A DNA stretch of 64,000 nt from Actinotalea sp. JY-7876 (GCF_014042015.1 NZ_CP059493.1:1736001-1800000); one strand, 5' to 3'. Positions 22,530 to 31,382 are shown, counted from the first letter of the stretch. A program made the numbers and translations. The notes: generated by a model not told the origin, from the sequence alone.

Positions 22530-25394
22530 TCAGACGGAGCTGTACGCGACGACCCCCCGGCGTACCTGGTCGACGGCGCGCCGGGCGGCGGCGCGGGTCG
22601 TCGGCGTCGGCGCCGCCTGGGCGATCTGGTCGAGCAGGTCGACCACCTGCTTGCACCACCGCACGAAGTCGCCGGCGGCCAGGTCCGTGCCCTGGAGCAC
22701 CGTCGCCAGCCCTCGGCCGCTCGCCCAGCGATGGATCGGCTCGACGAGCCCGAAGTCCAGCGGACGGGTGGCGCCGAGCCCGTGCGCGAGCTCGATGTCC
22801 TCGAGCCGCGACCAGGCGCGCACCGTGGCGTCGAGCGCCTGGGCGAGCCTGCCCTGCGGTCCACCGGGCACGGGAGGTGCCGCGTCCCGCTCCTCGCGCC
22901 GCGCCTCGAAGACGACGCCCGAGACGGCCGCGGCGAGCGCCGGCGCGTCGAGCCCGTCCCAGATGCCGGTGCGCAGGCACTCCGCGACCAGGAGGTCGCT
23001 CTCCGCGTACAGCCGCCGCAGCCACTGCCCGGCGTCGGTCACGCGCGTGCGGGCCGGTCCCCGCGCGGGGCCGGCCACCGCCTCGGCGTCCGTCCGGTGC
23101 TCGTCGGTCACCAGCTCCAGGTAGCCGGTCTCGGTGAGCACGTCGCAGATCCGGTCGAAGATGCGCGCGATCGAGCTCGTGCGGCCGTCGATCCGGCGCA
23201 CGAGCGCGTCGTGCTCGCGCTTGAGCCGGTGGTACCGCTCGGACCACCGGGCGTGCTCCTCGCGCTCGGAGCAGCCGTGGCAGGGGTGGTTGCGCAGCCG
23301 CCGTCGGAGGTCGGCGAGGGTCGCGTCGTCCGCGGCGGCCGAGCCGTTCCTCCCCCGGCCCCGCGGGCGCTCCGCGGCGGCGCCGCCCTTCGGCGGTTCG
23401 GCGAGGGCGGTGTTCATCGCCGAGACCAGGTCTCGCCGGGACCCGGGGTTGCGCGGCGCGAAGCCCTTGGGGATGCGCACGCGTGTCACGGTGCGCACCC
23501 CGCCCGCGAGCTCCCCGACGCTCAGCACGCGCACCTTCCGCTCCCCCGTCAGGACGGTGGGCCGCGGGCCGTCGAGGCCCGCGTCCCGCCCGGGGTCGAG
23601 CACGACCGCGAAGCCTGCCCGGCGTCCGACCGGGATCTCCACGACGTCGCCCGCGCGCAGCTGCTGCAGGCTGGTCAGCACCTCGGACCTCCGGGCCCGG
23701 ACGGCCTCGCGGGACAGCGACTGCTCCCGGTCCGCGACCTTGCGGCGCAGGTCCGCGTACTCCGCGAAGTCGCCGAGGTGGCACGTCATCGCTGCGGCGT
23801 AGCCCTCGAGCGCCTCGGCGTGGGCCTTCGCCTGGCGTGCCAGGCCGACGACGGCGCGGTCGGCCTGGAACTGCGCGAAGCTCGTCTCGAGCACCTCGCG
23901 CGCGCGGTCGCGTCCGACCTGGGCGACGAGGTTGACGGCCATGTTGTAGGTGGGCCGGAAGCTCGAGCGCAGCGGGTAGGTCCGGCGCGACGCCAGCCCT
24001 GCCAGCGCCACGGGGTCGAGCCCGCCGTGGTCCACGACGACGGCATGCCCCTCGACGTCGATGCCCCGGCGCCCGGCGCGTCCGGTGAGCTGGGTGTACT
24101 CCCCCGGCGTGATGTCGACGTGCGCGGAGCCGTCCCACTTGGTCAGCTTCTCCAGCACGACCGACCGGGCCGGCATGTTGATGCCCAGCGCCAGGGTCTC
24201 GGTGGCGAAGACGACCTTGACCAGGCCGCGCGAGAACAGCTCCTCGACCGTCTCCTTGAACAGCGGCAGGAGCCCGGCGTGGTGGGAGGCGATCCCCCGC
24301 TCGAGCGCCTGGCTCCACTCCCAGAACCCGAGCACCGCCAGGTCCTGGCGCGGGATCGCCGCGCACCGCTCCTCGACCACGGCGCGGATCTGCGCCTCCT
24401 GCTCGGCCGTGGTGAGCCGCAGGCCGGCGCGCAGGCACTGCTGCACCGCGGCGGCGCACCCCGCGCGGGAGAAGATGAAGTAGATCGCGGGCAGCAGGGC
24501 GGCGTCGTCGAGCTGCTCGACGACGGCGAACCGCGGCGGCGGTCGCCGGGCTCCCAGGCGGGCGGCGCCGCGGGTCTGCGGCCGTCCGCGGCCCCCGCCC
24601 CGGTACCCGCGGTCCCCCGGGCCGCGGGAGCCGTCGGCGCGGTCGACGCGCCGCAGCGCGACGGCGAGGTCCGGGTTGATGGGCGGGTCCACCCCCGGCG
24701 CCGTGGGGTCGACGTGGCCGGCGTAGAGGTCGTACAGCGCGTCGGCCGCCAGGACGTGCTGCCACAGCGGCACGGGGCGCGTCTCGCTGACCACGACGGC
24801 CGTGTCGCCGCGGACCATCGTGAGCCAGTCGCCGAACTCCTCCGCGTTGGAGACCGTGGCGGACAGCGAGACGAGCTGCACGTCGTCGGGCAGGTGGATG
24901 ATCACCTCTTCCCAGACCGGGCCACGGAAGCGGTCGGCCAGGTAGTGCACCTCGTCCATCGCGACGTAGCCCAGGCCGTCCAGGGCGCGGGAGCCCGCGT
25001 AGAGCATGTTGCGCAGCACCTCGGTCGTCATGACGACGACCGGGGCGTCGCCGTTGACCGTGGTGTCGCCCGTGAGGAGGCCGACGTTCTGCGCCCCGTG
25101 GCGCCGGGCCAGGTCGGCGTACTTCTGGTTGCTCAGCGCCTTGATCGGCGTCGTGTAGAACGCCTTGCGGCCCTGCTGGAGCGCGAGGTGGACGGCGAAC
25201 TCGCCCACGACCGTCTTGCCGGCGCCCGTCGGTGCCGCGACGAGCACACCGCGCCCGCCCTCGAGCGCCCCGCAGGCCTCGAGCTGGAAGGGGTCCAGAC
25301 CGAAGGGGTAGCCCTCGGCGAAGGCGGCGAGCTCGCTGCGCTGGAAGGCGGCCCGGCGGCGCGACGCCGCGTACCGCTCGGCCGGGGAGGACAT
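22530..25394 (-). CDS. helY: DEAD/DEAH-box RNA helicase HelY (Ski2/Mtr4-like)
   Basis: A 954-residue Ski2-like superfamily 2 helicase, conserved next to tatAC in actinobacteria. It shows Walker A APTGAGKT (54-61), YTTPIKALSNQK, MDEVHYLAD (DEVH box) and SLSATVSNAEEF. There follows a Gly/Arg-rich insertion near residue 260 and then helicase domain 2 with ASHHAGLLP, FATETLALGINMPA and QLTGRAGRRGID. The C-terminal half has the rRNA-processing arch-like region and a Cys-containing HPCHGCSERE segment (CxxC). It should unwind structured RNA in processing or decay; the exact client is not known. The ATG at 25394 is preceded by TAGGCT exactly six bases away. Confidence 0.93.
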   Translation of the reverse strand: MSSPAERYAASRRRAAFQRSELAAFAEGYPFGLDPFQLEACGALEGGRGVLVAAPTGAGKTVVGEFAVHLALQQGRKAFYTTPIKALSNQKYADLARRHGAQNVGLLTGDTTVNGDAPVVVMTTEVLRNMLYAGSRALDGLGYVAMDEVHYLADRFRGPVWEEVIIHLPDDVQLVSLSATVSNAEEFGDWLTMVRGDTAVVVSETRPVPLWQHVLAADALYDLYAGHVDPTAPGVDPPINPDLAVALRRVDRADGSRGPGDRGYRGGGRGRPQTRGAARLGARRPPPRFAVVEQLDDAALLPAIYFIFSRAGCAAAVQQCLRAGLRLTTAEQEAQIRAVVEERCAAIPRQDLAVLGFWEWSQALERGIASHHAGLLPLFKETVEELFSRGLVKVVFATETLALGINMPARSVVLEKLTKWDGSAHVDITPGEYTQLTGRAGRRGIDVEGHAVVVDHGGLDPVALAGLASRRTYPLRSSFRPTYNMAVNLVAQVGRDRAREVLETSFAQFQADRAVVGLARQAKAHAEALEGYAAAMTCHLGDFAEYADLRRKVADREQSLSREAVRARRSEVLTSLQQLRAGDVVEIPVGRRAGFAVVLDPGRDAGLDGPRPTVLTGERKVRVLSVGELAGGVRTVTRVRIPKGFAPRNPGSRRDLVSAMNTALAEPPKGGAAAERPRGRGRNGSAAADDATLADLRRRLRNHPCHGCSEREEHARWSERYHRLKREHDALVRRIDGRTSSIARIFDRICDVLTETGYLELVTDEHRTDAEAVAGPARGPARTRVTDAGQWLRRLYAESDLLVAECLRTGIWDGLDAPALAAAVSGVVFEARREERDAAPPVPGGPQGRLAQALDATVRAWSRLEDIELAHGLGATRPLDFGLVEPIHRWASGRGLATVLQGTDLAAGDFVRWCKQVVDLLDQIAQAAPTPTTRAAARRAVDQVRRGVVAYSSV

Positions 25395-25400
25395 GGCTCC

Positions 25401-25406
25401 AGCCTA
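25401..25406 (-). promoter_or_regulatory. -10 element of leaderless helY
   Basis: Minus-strand TAGGCT, exactly six bases before the ATG at 25394. Its TAG is also the tatC stop codon, so helY may be transcribed both from tatAC and from this site. Confidence 0.5.
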
Positions 25407-26213
25407 GGCAGCGGTGAGCGCCTCGGCCCGTCGGTCCGCCCTGCGGTCGTGCAGCACGCAGAGGCCCAGGGCGAGGACGTAGAGCGCGCACATGGGGATG
25501 GCGAGCGCGAACATCGAGATCGCATCGGCGGTCGGCGTCGCGACCGCCGCGAAGACGAAGGACAGCAGCACCGCCCACCGCCAGCCCGCGCGCCAGGTGT
25601 CGGCGCGCACGAGGTTGGCCGCGTTGAGCCCGACCATGACGACGGGGAGCAGGAAGGCGATGCCGAAGGCGAGCACCATCTTCATGATGAACTCGAGGTA
25701 GCCCTGGGCGTCGATGAGGTTCGCGGCCCCCGGGGGCGTGAAGCCGCTGAGGATGGCCACGGCCTTGGGCAGGAGGAACCACGCGAGGGCGCCGCCGACG
25801 AGGAACAGCGGGACCCCGGCGCAGACGAAGCCGACAGTCGTCCAGCGCTCCCGGCGCGTGAGGCCCGGCGCGACGAACGCCCAGAGCTGGTAGATCCACC
25901 ACGGGCTGGTCACGATCGCGCCCGCGAAGAGCGAGACCTTGATCTGCAGGTCGAGCGGTGTGGCGACGCCGCCGAAGTTCAGCGTGATGAGGTCGCCGCG
26001 CGCGGCCGCGAGCTCGACCACCGGCTCCTGGAGCAGCTCGAACAGGGGCACGTACCAGAGCCACGCGACGGCCGCGCCGACGACGACGCCGGCCGCCGCG
26101 AGCAGGACGCGGTTGCGGAGCTCGCGGATGTGCTGGCGCAGCGGCATGCGGCCGTCCGCGGTGCGCCGCGGGCCGCGCCGCCGGCGCGCAGCCTCAGGCG
26201 CGGCGCGACTCAC
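25404..26213 (-). CDS. tatC: Sec-independent translocase subunit TatC
   Basis: A 269-residue integral membrane protein, the signal-peptide receptor of the twin-arginine translocase. After a basic N-terminus it shows MPLRQHIRELRNRVLLA (the conserved cytoplasmic E-L-R-R element), six hydrophobic helices, and the first periplasmic loop with FELLQEPV. Also conserved are SLFAGAIVTSPWWIYQLWAFVAPGLTRRERW, where the F-AP-L---E motif is diagnostic, and the terminal TPTADAISMFALAIPM. Start GTG at 26213 overlaps the tatA end by 20 bases, so the two are coupled. Confidence 0.97.
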   Translation of the reverse strand: MSRAAPEAARRRRGPRRTADGRMPLRQHIRELRNRVLLAAAGVVVGAAVAWLWYVPLFELLQEPVVELAAARGDLITLNFGGVATPLDLQIKVSLFAGAIVTSPWWIYQLWAFVAPGLTRRERWTTVGFVCAGVPLFLVGGALAWFLLPKAVAILSGFTPPGAANLIDAQGYLEFIMKMVLAFGIAFLLPVVMVGLNAANLVRADTWRAGWRWAVLLSFVFAAVATPTADAISMFALAIPMCALYVLALGLCVLHDRRADRRAEALTAA

Positions 26214-26490
26214 CGTCGTCGTCGCTCACGCGCGGCGGCGTGGTGGCGGGGGGTGGCGTGGTCACGGGCGGCGCGTCGACGGGGTACGTGGTGCTCGGCG
26301 TGGGCGGCGTGGTGACCGGGGGGACGCCGCTGCCCGCCGCCGGGTGGTCCTGCTGCATGTCCTTGACCTCGGACCGGAAGATCTTCATCGACTTCCCGAC
26401 GCTCCGCGCGAGGTCCGGCAGGCGCCGGGCCCCGAACAGGAGCAGGACGATCGCGAGGAGGATCAGCCACTCCCAGCCGCGCAGGTTCAC
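26194..26490 (-). CDS. tatA: Sec-independent translocase subunit TatA
   Basis: A 98-residue pore-forming Tat subunit. It starts MNLRGWEWLILLAIVLLLFGARRLPDLARS, here abbreviated: one N-terminal membrane helix, the FGARRLPDLARSVGKS hinge and amphipathic helix, then a Pro/Thr-rich, unstructured tail (TTPPTPSTTYP). This matches actinobacterial TatA, with a longer proline-rich tail than Escherichia coli. The stop lies inside the start region of tatC. The GTG/ATG region is preceded by GGAAGGGA. A small membrane gene sits just upstream in the same direction. Confidence 0.95.
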   Translation of the reverse strand: MNLRGWEWLILLAIVLLLFGARRLPDLARSVGKSMKIFRSEVKDMQQDHPAAGSGVPPVTTPPTPSTTYPVDAPPVTTPPPATTPPRVSDDDGESRRA

Positions 26491-26552
26491 GTCAGTCCCT
26501 TCCGATCGTTGGCCTCCATGCTAGCCGTCGCGGCCCGGGCCACGTCCGGGCC

Positions 26553-26870
26553 TCAGCGCGACAGCGCCTGCCAGCGCCGGTAGGCGGCCTCGTGACGCTG
26601 CGCGCGCGCCTCGCGGCGGCGCGCGGTCGCGACGCGGGTCGCGTCGCGCCGGGCGCGGGCGGCGTCGAGGTCGGCGAGGTCGACCGGGGCGGGCTCGGTG
26701 GCCGCCGGGGCGAGCTGCTCCGCCCGCTCGGCCACCTGTGCGAGCACCTCGGTCGCGCGGCTGAGCTCCAGCACCAGGGCCTTGCCCGAGCGGTAGAGGC
26801 GCCGTCCCAGGAAGAACGCGCCGACGAGCGTGCCGATGACGAGGAGCGTCCACACGCTGAACCAGAGCAC
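26553..26870 (-). CDS. Small single-helix membrane protein of the pafC-tatA interval
   Basis: A 105-residue protein with one N-terminal hydrophobic helix (WFSVWTLLVIGTLVGAFFLG, residues 3-22) and a long Arg/Ala/Glu-rich helical tail, likely coiled coil, projecting into the cytoplasm. No enzymatic motif is seen. It sits between pafC and tatA. The GTG at 26870 is preceded by TAGCCT exactly six bases upstream, giving a leaderless start; the hexamer includes the pafC stop. The product is unknown, but its place among conserved genes suggests a real, lineage-specific protein. Confidence 0.75.
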   Translation of the reverse strand: MLWFSVWTLLVIGTLVGAFFLGRRLYRSGKALVLELSRATEVLAQVAERAEQLAPAATEPAPVDLADLDAARARRDATRVATARRREARAQRHEAAYRRWQALSR

Positions 26871-26876
26871 CGGGAC

Positions 26877-26882
26877 AGGCTA
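26877..26882 (-). promoter_or_regulatory. -10 element of the leaderless small membrane gene
   Basis: Minus-strand TAGCCT, exactly six bases before the GTG at 26870, overlapping the pafC stop codon. Confidence 0.5.
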
Positions 26883-27860
26883 GCGGGCCCCTGGTCCGCC
26901 CTCGGCCGGTTCGTACGCGGCGAGCGCGCGCCGGGCGGCGTCGGCGGCGTCCGTCGCGGCGTCGACCGGGTCGACGTCGCGGACCCGCGGTGCCACCCGC
27001 AGCAGGAGCTGGCGCAGCCACGCGGGCGACCCGACGCGCAGCGTGACCCGGAAGCCGCCGTCGGCGAGCTCCTCGGTGTCCTCCACCGGCAGCTGCTCGG
27101 CGACCCAGCGTGCGCTGCCCTCCAGCTCGATCACGACGCGCTGGTGGTCCTCCCGCGGGCGGAACGTCGCCTCCGGCAGGCGCTCCGGGCGCCGCTCGGC
27201 CGGCTCGTCGAGCACCTCCGCCGCGAGCACGCGGTCCAGCCGGAAGAGCCGCTCCCCGCCCACGCCGCGGTCCCAGCCCTGCAGGTAGGAGTGCTCGTCG
27301 CTCGTGAGGAGCTGCCACGGGTCGACGTCGCGCTCGCTGGGCCGGTCCGCCGCGTCGACGTAGCGCACGCGCAGACGACGTCCGCCGGCGAGGGCCTGCC
27401 GCACGGTGGCGACGACCTCCGGCGCGGCCTCGACCGAGAGCTGCACGTCGACGGTCGCCGCGGCCTCGCCGGTGGCCGCCGTCAGGGTCGCCAGCGTGCT
27501 CGCGAGCACCTCGCGCTGCCCCGGCTCCAGGGCCGGGCCGACGGCCTCCTGCAGGGCACGCAGCGCGGCGACGAGGGCGACCGCCTCGCGCGTGCCGAGC
27601 CGCAGCGCGTGCGACATGCCGCGCGCCTGCGTCAGGTGCAGCACGCCGGACTCGAGCGAGCCGGCGTCGAAGTCGATGAGGTCGTCCGGCCAGTAGCCCG
27701 GCGTGCCGGACATCCACAGCGTGTCGACGTCGGCGAGCACCTGCTGCGGCGTCACGCCGAAGTGCGCCGCGACCTCGTCCACGCTCACGCCGGGGGTCCG
27801 GTCCAGGTAGGCCACCATGCCGAGCAGGCGGACGAGCCGCTCCGGGGTGCGCTCAGCCAC
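26880..27860 (-). CDS. pafC: WYL-domain DNA-damage regulator PafC
   Basis: A 326-residue regulator. It has an N-terminal winged helix (ERLVRLLGMVAYLDRTPGVSVDEVAAHFGV), a central linker and the WYL-type ligand-binding domain, visible as LRVRYVDAADRPSERDVDPWQLLTSDEHSYLQGWDRGVGGERLFRLDRV, read here in pieces. Beyond it is a C-terminal extension domain. With PafB it forms the heterodimer that activates LexA/RecA-independent DNA-damage genes in actinobacteria. Its start (GTG at 27860) overlaps the pafB stop by eight bases, indicating coupled translation. Despite the gene name, no proteasome or Pup genes are adjacent in this window. Confidence 0.92.
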   Translation of the reverse strand: MAERTPERLVRLLGMVAYLDRTPGVSVDEVAAHFGVTPQQVLADVDTLWMSGTPGYWPDDLIDFDAGSLESGVLHLTQARGMSHALRLGTREAVALVAALRALQEAVGPALEPGQREVLASTLATLTAATGEAAATVDVQLSVEAAPEVVATVRQALAGGRRLRVRYVDAADRPSERDVDPWQLLTSDEHSYLQGWDRGVGGERLFRLDRVLAAEVLDEPAERRPERLPEATFRPREDHQRVVIELEGSARWVAEQLPVEDTEELADGGFRVTLRVGSPAWLRQLLLRVAPRVRDVDPVDAATDAADAARRALAAYEPAEGGPGAR

Positions 27861-28887
27861 GGGTCACCTCCGGCGCGAGCCGCTCCCCCATCTCGACCGC
27901 CGCGCGCAGGCGCCGCACGACGGCGTCCCGCAGCGAGGACGGCGCGAGCACGACGACGCCGTCGGTGTAGCCGGTGACCTCCTCGGCGAGCTCGGCCGTG
28001 CGGGTGTACGGCAGCGCGACGACGTCGGTGCCCGGCGGCGCGGGCGGCAGGTCCGGCGGCGGCTCGGCGTGGGCGACCTCGGCGGCGTGCCGAGCCGCCC
28101 GGGCCCGCAGGGCGCCGGCCCGGTCGGCCGCCACGGCGAGCCAGGCGACGCGCTCCTCACCGCGCTGCGCGACCGCGACCAGCTCGCGCGCGTCGGTGCC
28201 GGTGGGCACCGTGAACGCGCCGGGCGGTCCCACGGTGCGCACGGGCCCCTCGATGCGGCTGAGCCGGAACACGCGCGCGCCCGCGCGGTCGCGGTCGTGG
28301 CCGACGAGGTACCAGCCCCCGCGGCTGGCGACGAGACGCCAGGGCTCGACGACGCGGCGGCGCACCTCGCCCGTGCTCGCCGTCCGGTAGGTGAAGGTGA
28401 CGACCTGGCGGTCGTGCGCGGCGTCGAGCAGGGGTGCGAGCGCCGGGCCCGCCGGGTTGAGGCGCGGCGAGAGCCCGGCGACCGTGTCGGCCTCGGACGG
28501 CGTCGCGCCGACGACGCGCAGCTTGGTCAGGCCGCGGGCCGCGTCCGAGCGCAGCACCTGCCCCTGCCAGAAGTCCGCCGCCAGCGCCAGCACACCGAGC
28601 TGGGCCGCGGACAGCTCCATGGGCGGCAGGGCGTACGCGTCGGGGTCCACGCGGTACCCGAGGTCGTCGCCGTGCGCGGCGCTCGTCACCGTCACGACGG
28701 GGATGCCGAGCTCGCGCAGCGTCTCCTTGTCGCGCTCGAACATGCGCTCGAACGCGTCGGTCGACGCCGCGTGGTCGTAGCCCGCGACGGAGGTGCGGAT
28801 CTGCTCCTTGGTCATGCGGTGCTGGGTGTTCACCAACGCGATGACGAGGTTGAGCAGCCGCTCGGCGGGAGGCAGGGCGTCGGGCAT
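27853..28887 (-). CDS. pafB: WYL-domain DNA-damage regulator PafB
   Basis: A 344-residue partner of PafC. It has an N-terminal helix-turn-helix (ERLLNLVIALVNTQHRMTKEQI), the RMFERDKETLRELGIPV segment typical of WYL regulators, and the WYL domain with VVEPWRLVASRGGWYLVGHDRDR and RVFRLSRIEG. It acts with PafC in mitomycin/UV response, and a nucleic-acid ligand is proposed for the WYL domain. I place the start at the ATG at 28887: a minus-strand TAGCGT at 28901-28896 ends eight bases upstream, so the transcript is leaderless or nearly so; a GTG at 28893 is the alternative. It is divergent from the DUF3866 gene. Confidence 0.92.
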   Translation of the reverse strand: MPDALPPAERLLNLVIALVNTQHRMTKEQIRTSVAGYDHAASTDAFERMFERDKETLRELGIPVVTVTSAAHGDDLGYRVDPDAYALPPMELSAAQLGVLALAADFWQGQVLRSDAARGLTKLRVVGATPSEADTVAGLSPRLNPAGPALAPLLDAAHDRQVVTFTYRTASTGEVRRRVVEPWRLVASRGGWYLVGHDRDRAGARVFRLSRIEGPVRTVGPPGAFTVPTGTDARELVAVAQRGEERVAWLAVAADRAGALRARAARHAAEVAHAEPPPDLPPAPPGTDVVALPYTRTAELAEEVTGYTDGVVVLAPSSLRDAVVRRLRAAVEMGERLAPEVTRG

Positions 28888-28895
28888 CGGCACCA

Positions 28896-28914
28896 CGCTA
28901 GCGGCCGGTAGCGT
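28896..28914. promoter_or_regulatory. Mirror-image divergent -10 elements of pafB and the DUF3866 gene
   Basis: ACGCTA (28896-28901) and TAGCGT (28909-28914) form a perfect inverted repeat with 7 bases between. Each is a TAnnnT -10 element for one direction. The plus copy ends exactly six bases before the GTG at 28921; the minus copy ends eight bases before the ATG at 28887. Both mRNAs should be leaderless, and the two promoters must compete for polymerase. Confidence 0.6.
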
Positions 28915-28920
28915 GCATGC

Positions 28921-30057
28921 GTGATCTCCTGGCGCTCGGCAACGGTGGTGTCGCGCGGCGCGTCGTGGACGGGAGCCGTCGAGCTCGCGGTCCGCACCGA
29001 CGACGGCGCGCAGCTCAAGGCGCTGGCGCACCCTGCCCTGGTGGGCGAGCCGCAGGCCGGCGACCGGGTGCTGCTCAACGTCTCCGCGCAGGTCCGCGGC
29101 CTGGGGACAGGCGGCTACGCGCTGGTCGTGGCGCTGCCGGACGCCCTGCCGCCGGACCCGCCCGCCGGCCCGGGGCACCTCGTCAAGGCGCGGTACACCC
29201 CCCTGCAGGCCATGGTGCTGGGCGTCGACGAGCAGGAGTCGGGGCACCACGCGCTCCTGGCCGACGCGGACGACCTGGCCGGCCTGCCGGTCGTGGTCGC
29301 GGACCTGCACTCCGCGCTGCCCGCGGTCGTCGCGGGGGCGCGCGCGGCCGCCGCCGACGCCGGTCGGGCCGCGCCGCGGGTCGTGTACGTCATGACCGAC
29401 GGCGGCGCGCTGCCGGCGTGGTTCTCGCGGACGGTCGCGGGCCTGCGCGACGCGGGCTGGATCGACGCGTGCGTCACGGTGGGCCAGGCCTTCGGGGGCG
29501 ACCTCGAGGCCGTCACCGTCCACACCGGGCTCCTCGCGGCCCGGCACGTGCTCGACGCCGACGTCGTGGTCGTGGCGCAGGGGCCCGGCAACCTCGGCAC
29601 CGGCACGCGCTGGGGCTTCTCCGGCGTCGCGGCGGGCGAGGCCGTGAACGCCGCGGCGACCCTCGGGGGGCGCGCCGTCGCGTCGCTGCGCGTCTCCGGG
29701 GCCGACGCACGGGAGCGGCACCGCGGCGTCTCCCACCACTCCCTGACCGCCTACGGGCGCGTCGCGCTCGCCCCCGCCGACGTCGTCGTGCCGGTGCCGG
29801 AGGGCCCGGGGGCCGGTGACGGCGACCGCGGAGCCTTCCTCGCGCACGTCCGCGCGCAGGCGCAGGCGCTGTGCGCGCCGGCCGGACGCCACCGGCTCGT
29901 GGAGATCCCCACGGGCGCGCGGCTGCTCGCCGCGCTCGCCGAGAGCCCCGTCAGGCTGTCGACGATGGGCCGGGGCCTGGACGCGGACCCGGAGGGTTTC
30001 CTCGCCGCCGCCGCCGCGGGCGTGCACGCCGCGGGGCTCGCGGCAGCCTCCGCCTGA
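28921..30057 (+). CDS. DUF3866 family protein
   Basis: A 378-residue protein of the DUF3866 family found near pafBC/Pup-proteasome loci in actinobacteria. It starts with a beta-rich segment (ISWRSATVVSR), has YALVVALPD and GHLVKARYTPLQAMVLGVDEQES, a middle region with PRVVYVMTDGGALPAWFS resembling a DUF-specific nucleotide-like fold, VVVAQGPGNLGTGTRWGFSG, and RHRGVSHHSLTAYGRV with adjacent histidines that could bind metal. No function is assigned to the family. GTG at 28921 is the predicted transcription start (leaderless). It is convergent with the PH-domain gene. Confidence 0.85.
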   Translation: MISWRSATVVSRGASWTGAVELAVRTDDGAQLKALAHPALVGEPQAGDRVLLNVSAQVRGLGTGGYALVVALPDALPPDPPAGPGHLVKARYTPLQAMVLGVDEQESGHHALLADADDLAGLPVVVADLHSALPAVVAGARAAAADAGRAAPRVVYVMTDGGALPAWFSRTVAGLRDAGWIDACVTVGQAFGGDLEAVTVHTGLLAARHVLDADVVVVAQGPGNLGTGTRWGFSGVAAGEAVNAAATLGGRAVASLRVSGADARERHRGVSHHSLTAYGRVALAPADVVVPVPEGPGAGDGDRGAFLAHVRAQAQALCAPAGRHRLVEIPTGARLLAALAESPVRLSTMGRGLDADPEGFLAAAAAGVHAAGLAAASA

Positions 30058-30067
30058 GCGGCGCCCG

Positions 30068-30529
30068 TCAGTCGTCGCGCGAGGTCGGGCTGTGCCGCGC
30101 CACGAGGGTGGCGAGCCGCCGCGCCTCGGCCGCGGCGCGGGCGCCGTCGGCCTGCTGGACGCCCATGACGGCGAGCGTGTCGCCGTCGGCGAGGTCGAGC
30201 TGGACCCACGCCCGGCCGTGACCGAAGCGCACCGAGACGATCTCGGCCCAGGTCACGCGCCGCGTCAGCAGCAGGTTCCGGACCGTGAGCCCGTCCTGGT
30301 CGGGGACCGCGGCGACGCTCGCCTGACGCCAGCAGAACCAGGCCACGAGCACGCCGAAGCCGACGATCCCGACGAGGTCCAGCGGCGCCTGGCGGTCCGG
30401 CGCGACGCGCGGCAGGAGCACCGCGATGGCGACCATGAGCGCCAGCACGGCGCCGGCCATGCCGAGCGAGACCACCCGCGCCGCGCGGGGCCGGAAGGGC
30501 CGGTGCAGCTCGTCGTCGGGTGCGCGCAC
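30068..30529 (-). CDS. PH-domain membrane protein
   Basis: A 153-residue protein. Two hydrophobic helices (about residues 20-40 and 50-67, ending FCWRQAS) are followed by a small bacterial PH-like domain with DQDGLTVRNLLLTRRVTWAEIVSVRFG and WVQLDLADGD. A similar gene follows hisG in mycobacteria (Rv2120c). The stop of hisG and this start are one base apart, so it is the last gene of the pnuX-hisE-hisG unit. The role is unknown; membrane anchorage of a PH fold suggests lipid or protein contact. Confidence 0.85.
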   Translation of the reverse strand: MRAPDDELHRPFRPRAARVVSLGMAGAVLALMVAIAVLLPRVAPDRQAPLDLVGIVGFGVLVAWFCWRQASVAAVPDQDGLTVRNLLLTRRVTWAEIVSVRFGHGRAWVQLDLADGDTLAVMGVQQADGARAAAEARRLATLVARHSPTSRDD

Positions 30530-30530
30530 G

Positions 30531-31382
30531 TCAGAGCCGGCAGGCGTGGATCGAGGTGACGAGGATCGCCCGGGCGCCGACGTCGTACAGCGCGTCCATC
30601 ACACGGTTGGTCTCGTCGCGGCGCACCATGGCGCGGACCGCGGCCCACTCCCGGTTGTGCAGCGGCGAGACGGTCGGCGACTCGAGACCGGGCGTGATCG
30701 CGACGGCCTGCTCGACGAGGTCCAGGGGCACGTCGTAGTCCATGAGGACGTACTGGCGGGCGGTGAGCACGCCCTGCAGCCGGCGGGTCAGGACGTCCAG
30801 GCCGGCGGGCTCGTCGACGTCGGTCCGCCGGACCAGGACCGCCTCGGACCGCAGGATCGGGTCGCCGAAGACCTCGAGGCCGGCGGCGCGCAGCGTCGTC
30901 CCGGTCTCCACGACGTCGGCGATGACGTCCGCCACGCCCAGCTGGATCGCGGTCTCCACCGCGCCGTCGAGCCGGACGATCTCCTGGGCGCTCACGCCGT
31001 GGGCGCGCAGGTGGGACGCCACGAGCACGGGGTACGACGAGGCGACGCGCCGTCCGGCCACGTCGCGCACGCCCGACAGCGCCTGGGTCGCCGGCGCCGC
31101 GAAGCGGAAGGTCGACCGCGCGAAGCCGAGCCGCAGGTGCTCGGTCGCGGACGACGCCGAGTCGAGCAGCAGGTCGCGCCCGGTGATGCCGACGTCGACG
31201 GTGCCGGCACCGACGTACACCGCGATGTCGCGGGGGCGCAGGAAGAAGAACTCGACGTCGTTGTCCGGGTCCGGCAGCACGAGCTCGCGCGAGTCGCGCC
31301 GCTGGCGGTAGCCGGCCTCCCGCAGCATCTCGGCAGCGGGCTCGGAGAGGGATCCCTTGTTGGGGACGGCGATGCGGAGCAC
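30531..31382 (-). CDS. hisG: ATP phosphoribosyltransferase (long form)
   Basis: A 283-residue enzyme that joins ATP and PRPP in the first step of histidine synthesis. It begins with [19 protein letters not shown] and carries the GITGRDLL loop and the PRPP-binding stretch [22 protein letters not shown]-terminal ACT-like regulatory domain (from about residue 210, [19 protein letters not shown]) makes it the histidine-inhibited homohexameric long form that needs no HisZ. The start is the GTG at 31382, with GAGG upstream. It lies 56 bases after hisE. Confidence 0.96.
   Translation of the reverse strand: MLRIAVPNKGSLSEPAAEMLREAGYRQRRDSRELVLPDPDNDVEFFFLRPRDIAVYVGAGTVDVGITGRDLLLDSASSATEHLRLGFARSTFRFAAPATQALSGVRDVAGRRVASSYPVLVASHLRAHGVSAQEIVRLDGAVETAIQLGVADVIADVVETGTTLRAAGLEVFGDPILRSEAVLVRRTDVDEPAGLDVLTRRLQGVLTARQYVLMDYDVPLDLVEQAVAITPGLESPTVSPLHNREWAAVRAMVRRDETNRVMDALYDVGARAILVTSIHACRL

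Noticed and set aside
22120-26064. Long alternative frame through helY and tatC
   Set aside because: Runs through two well-supported genes in the same strand but a different phase; composition is Arg/Pro/Gly-rich with no domain.
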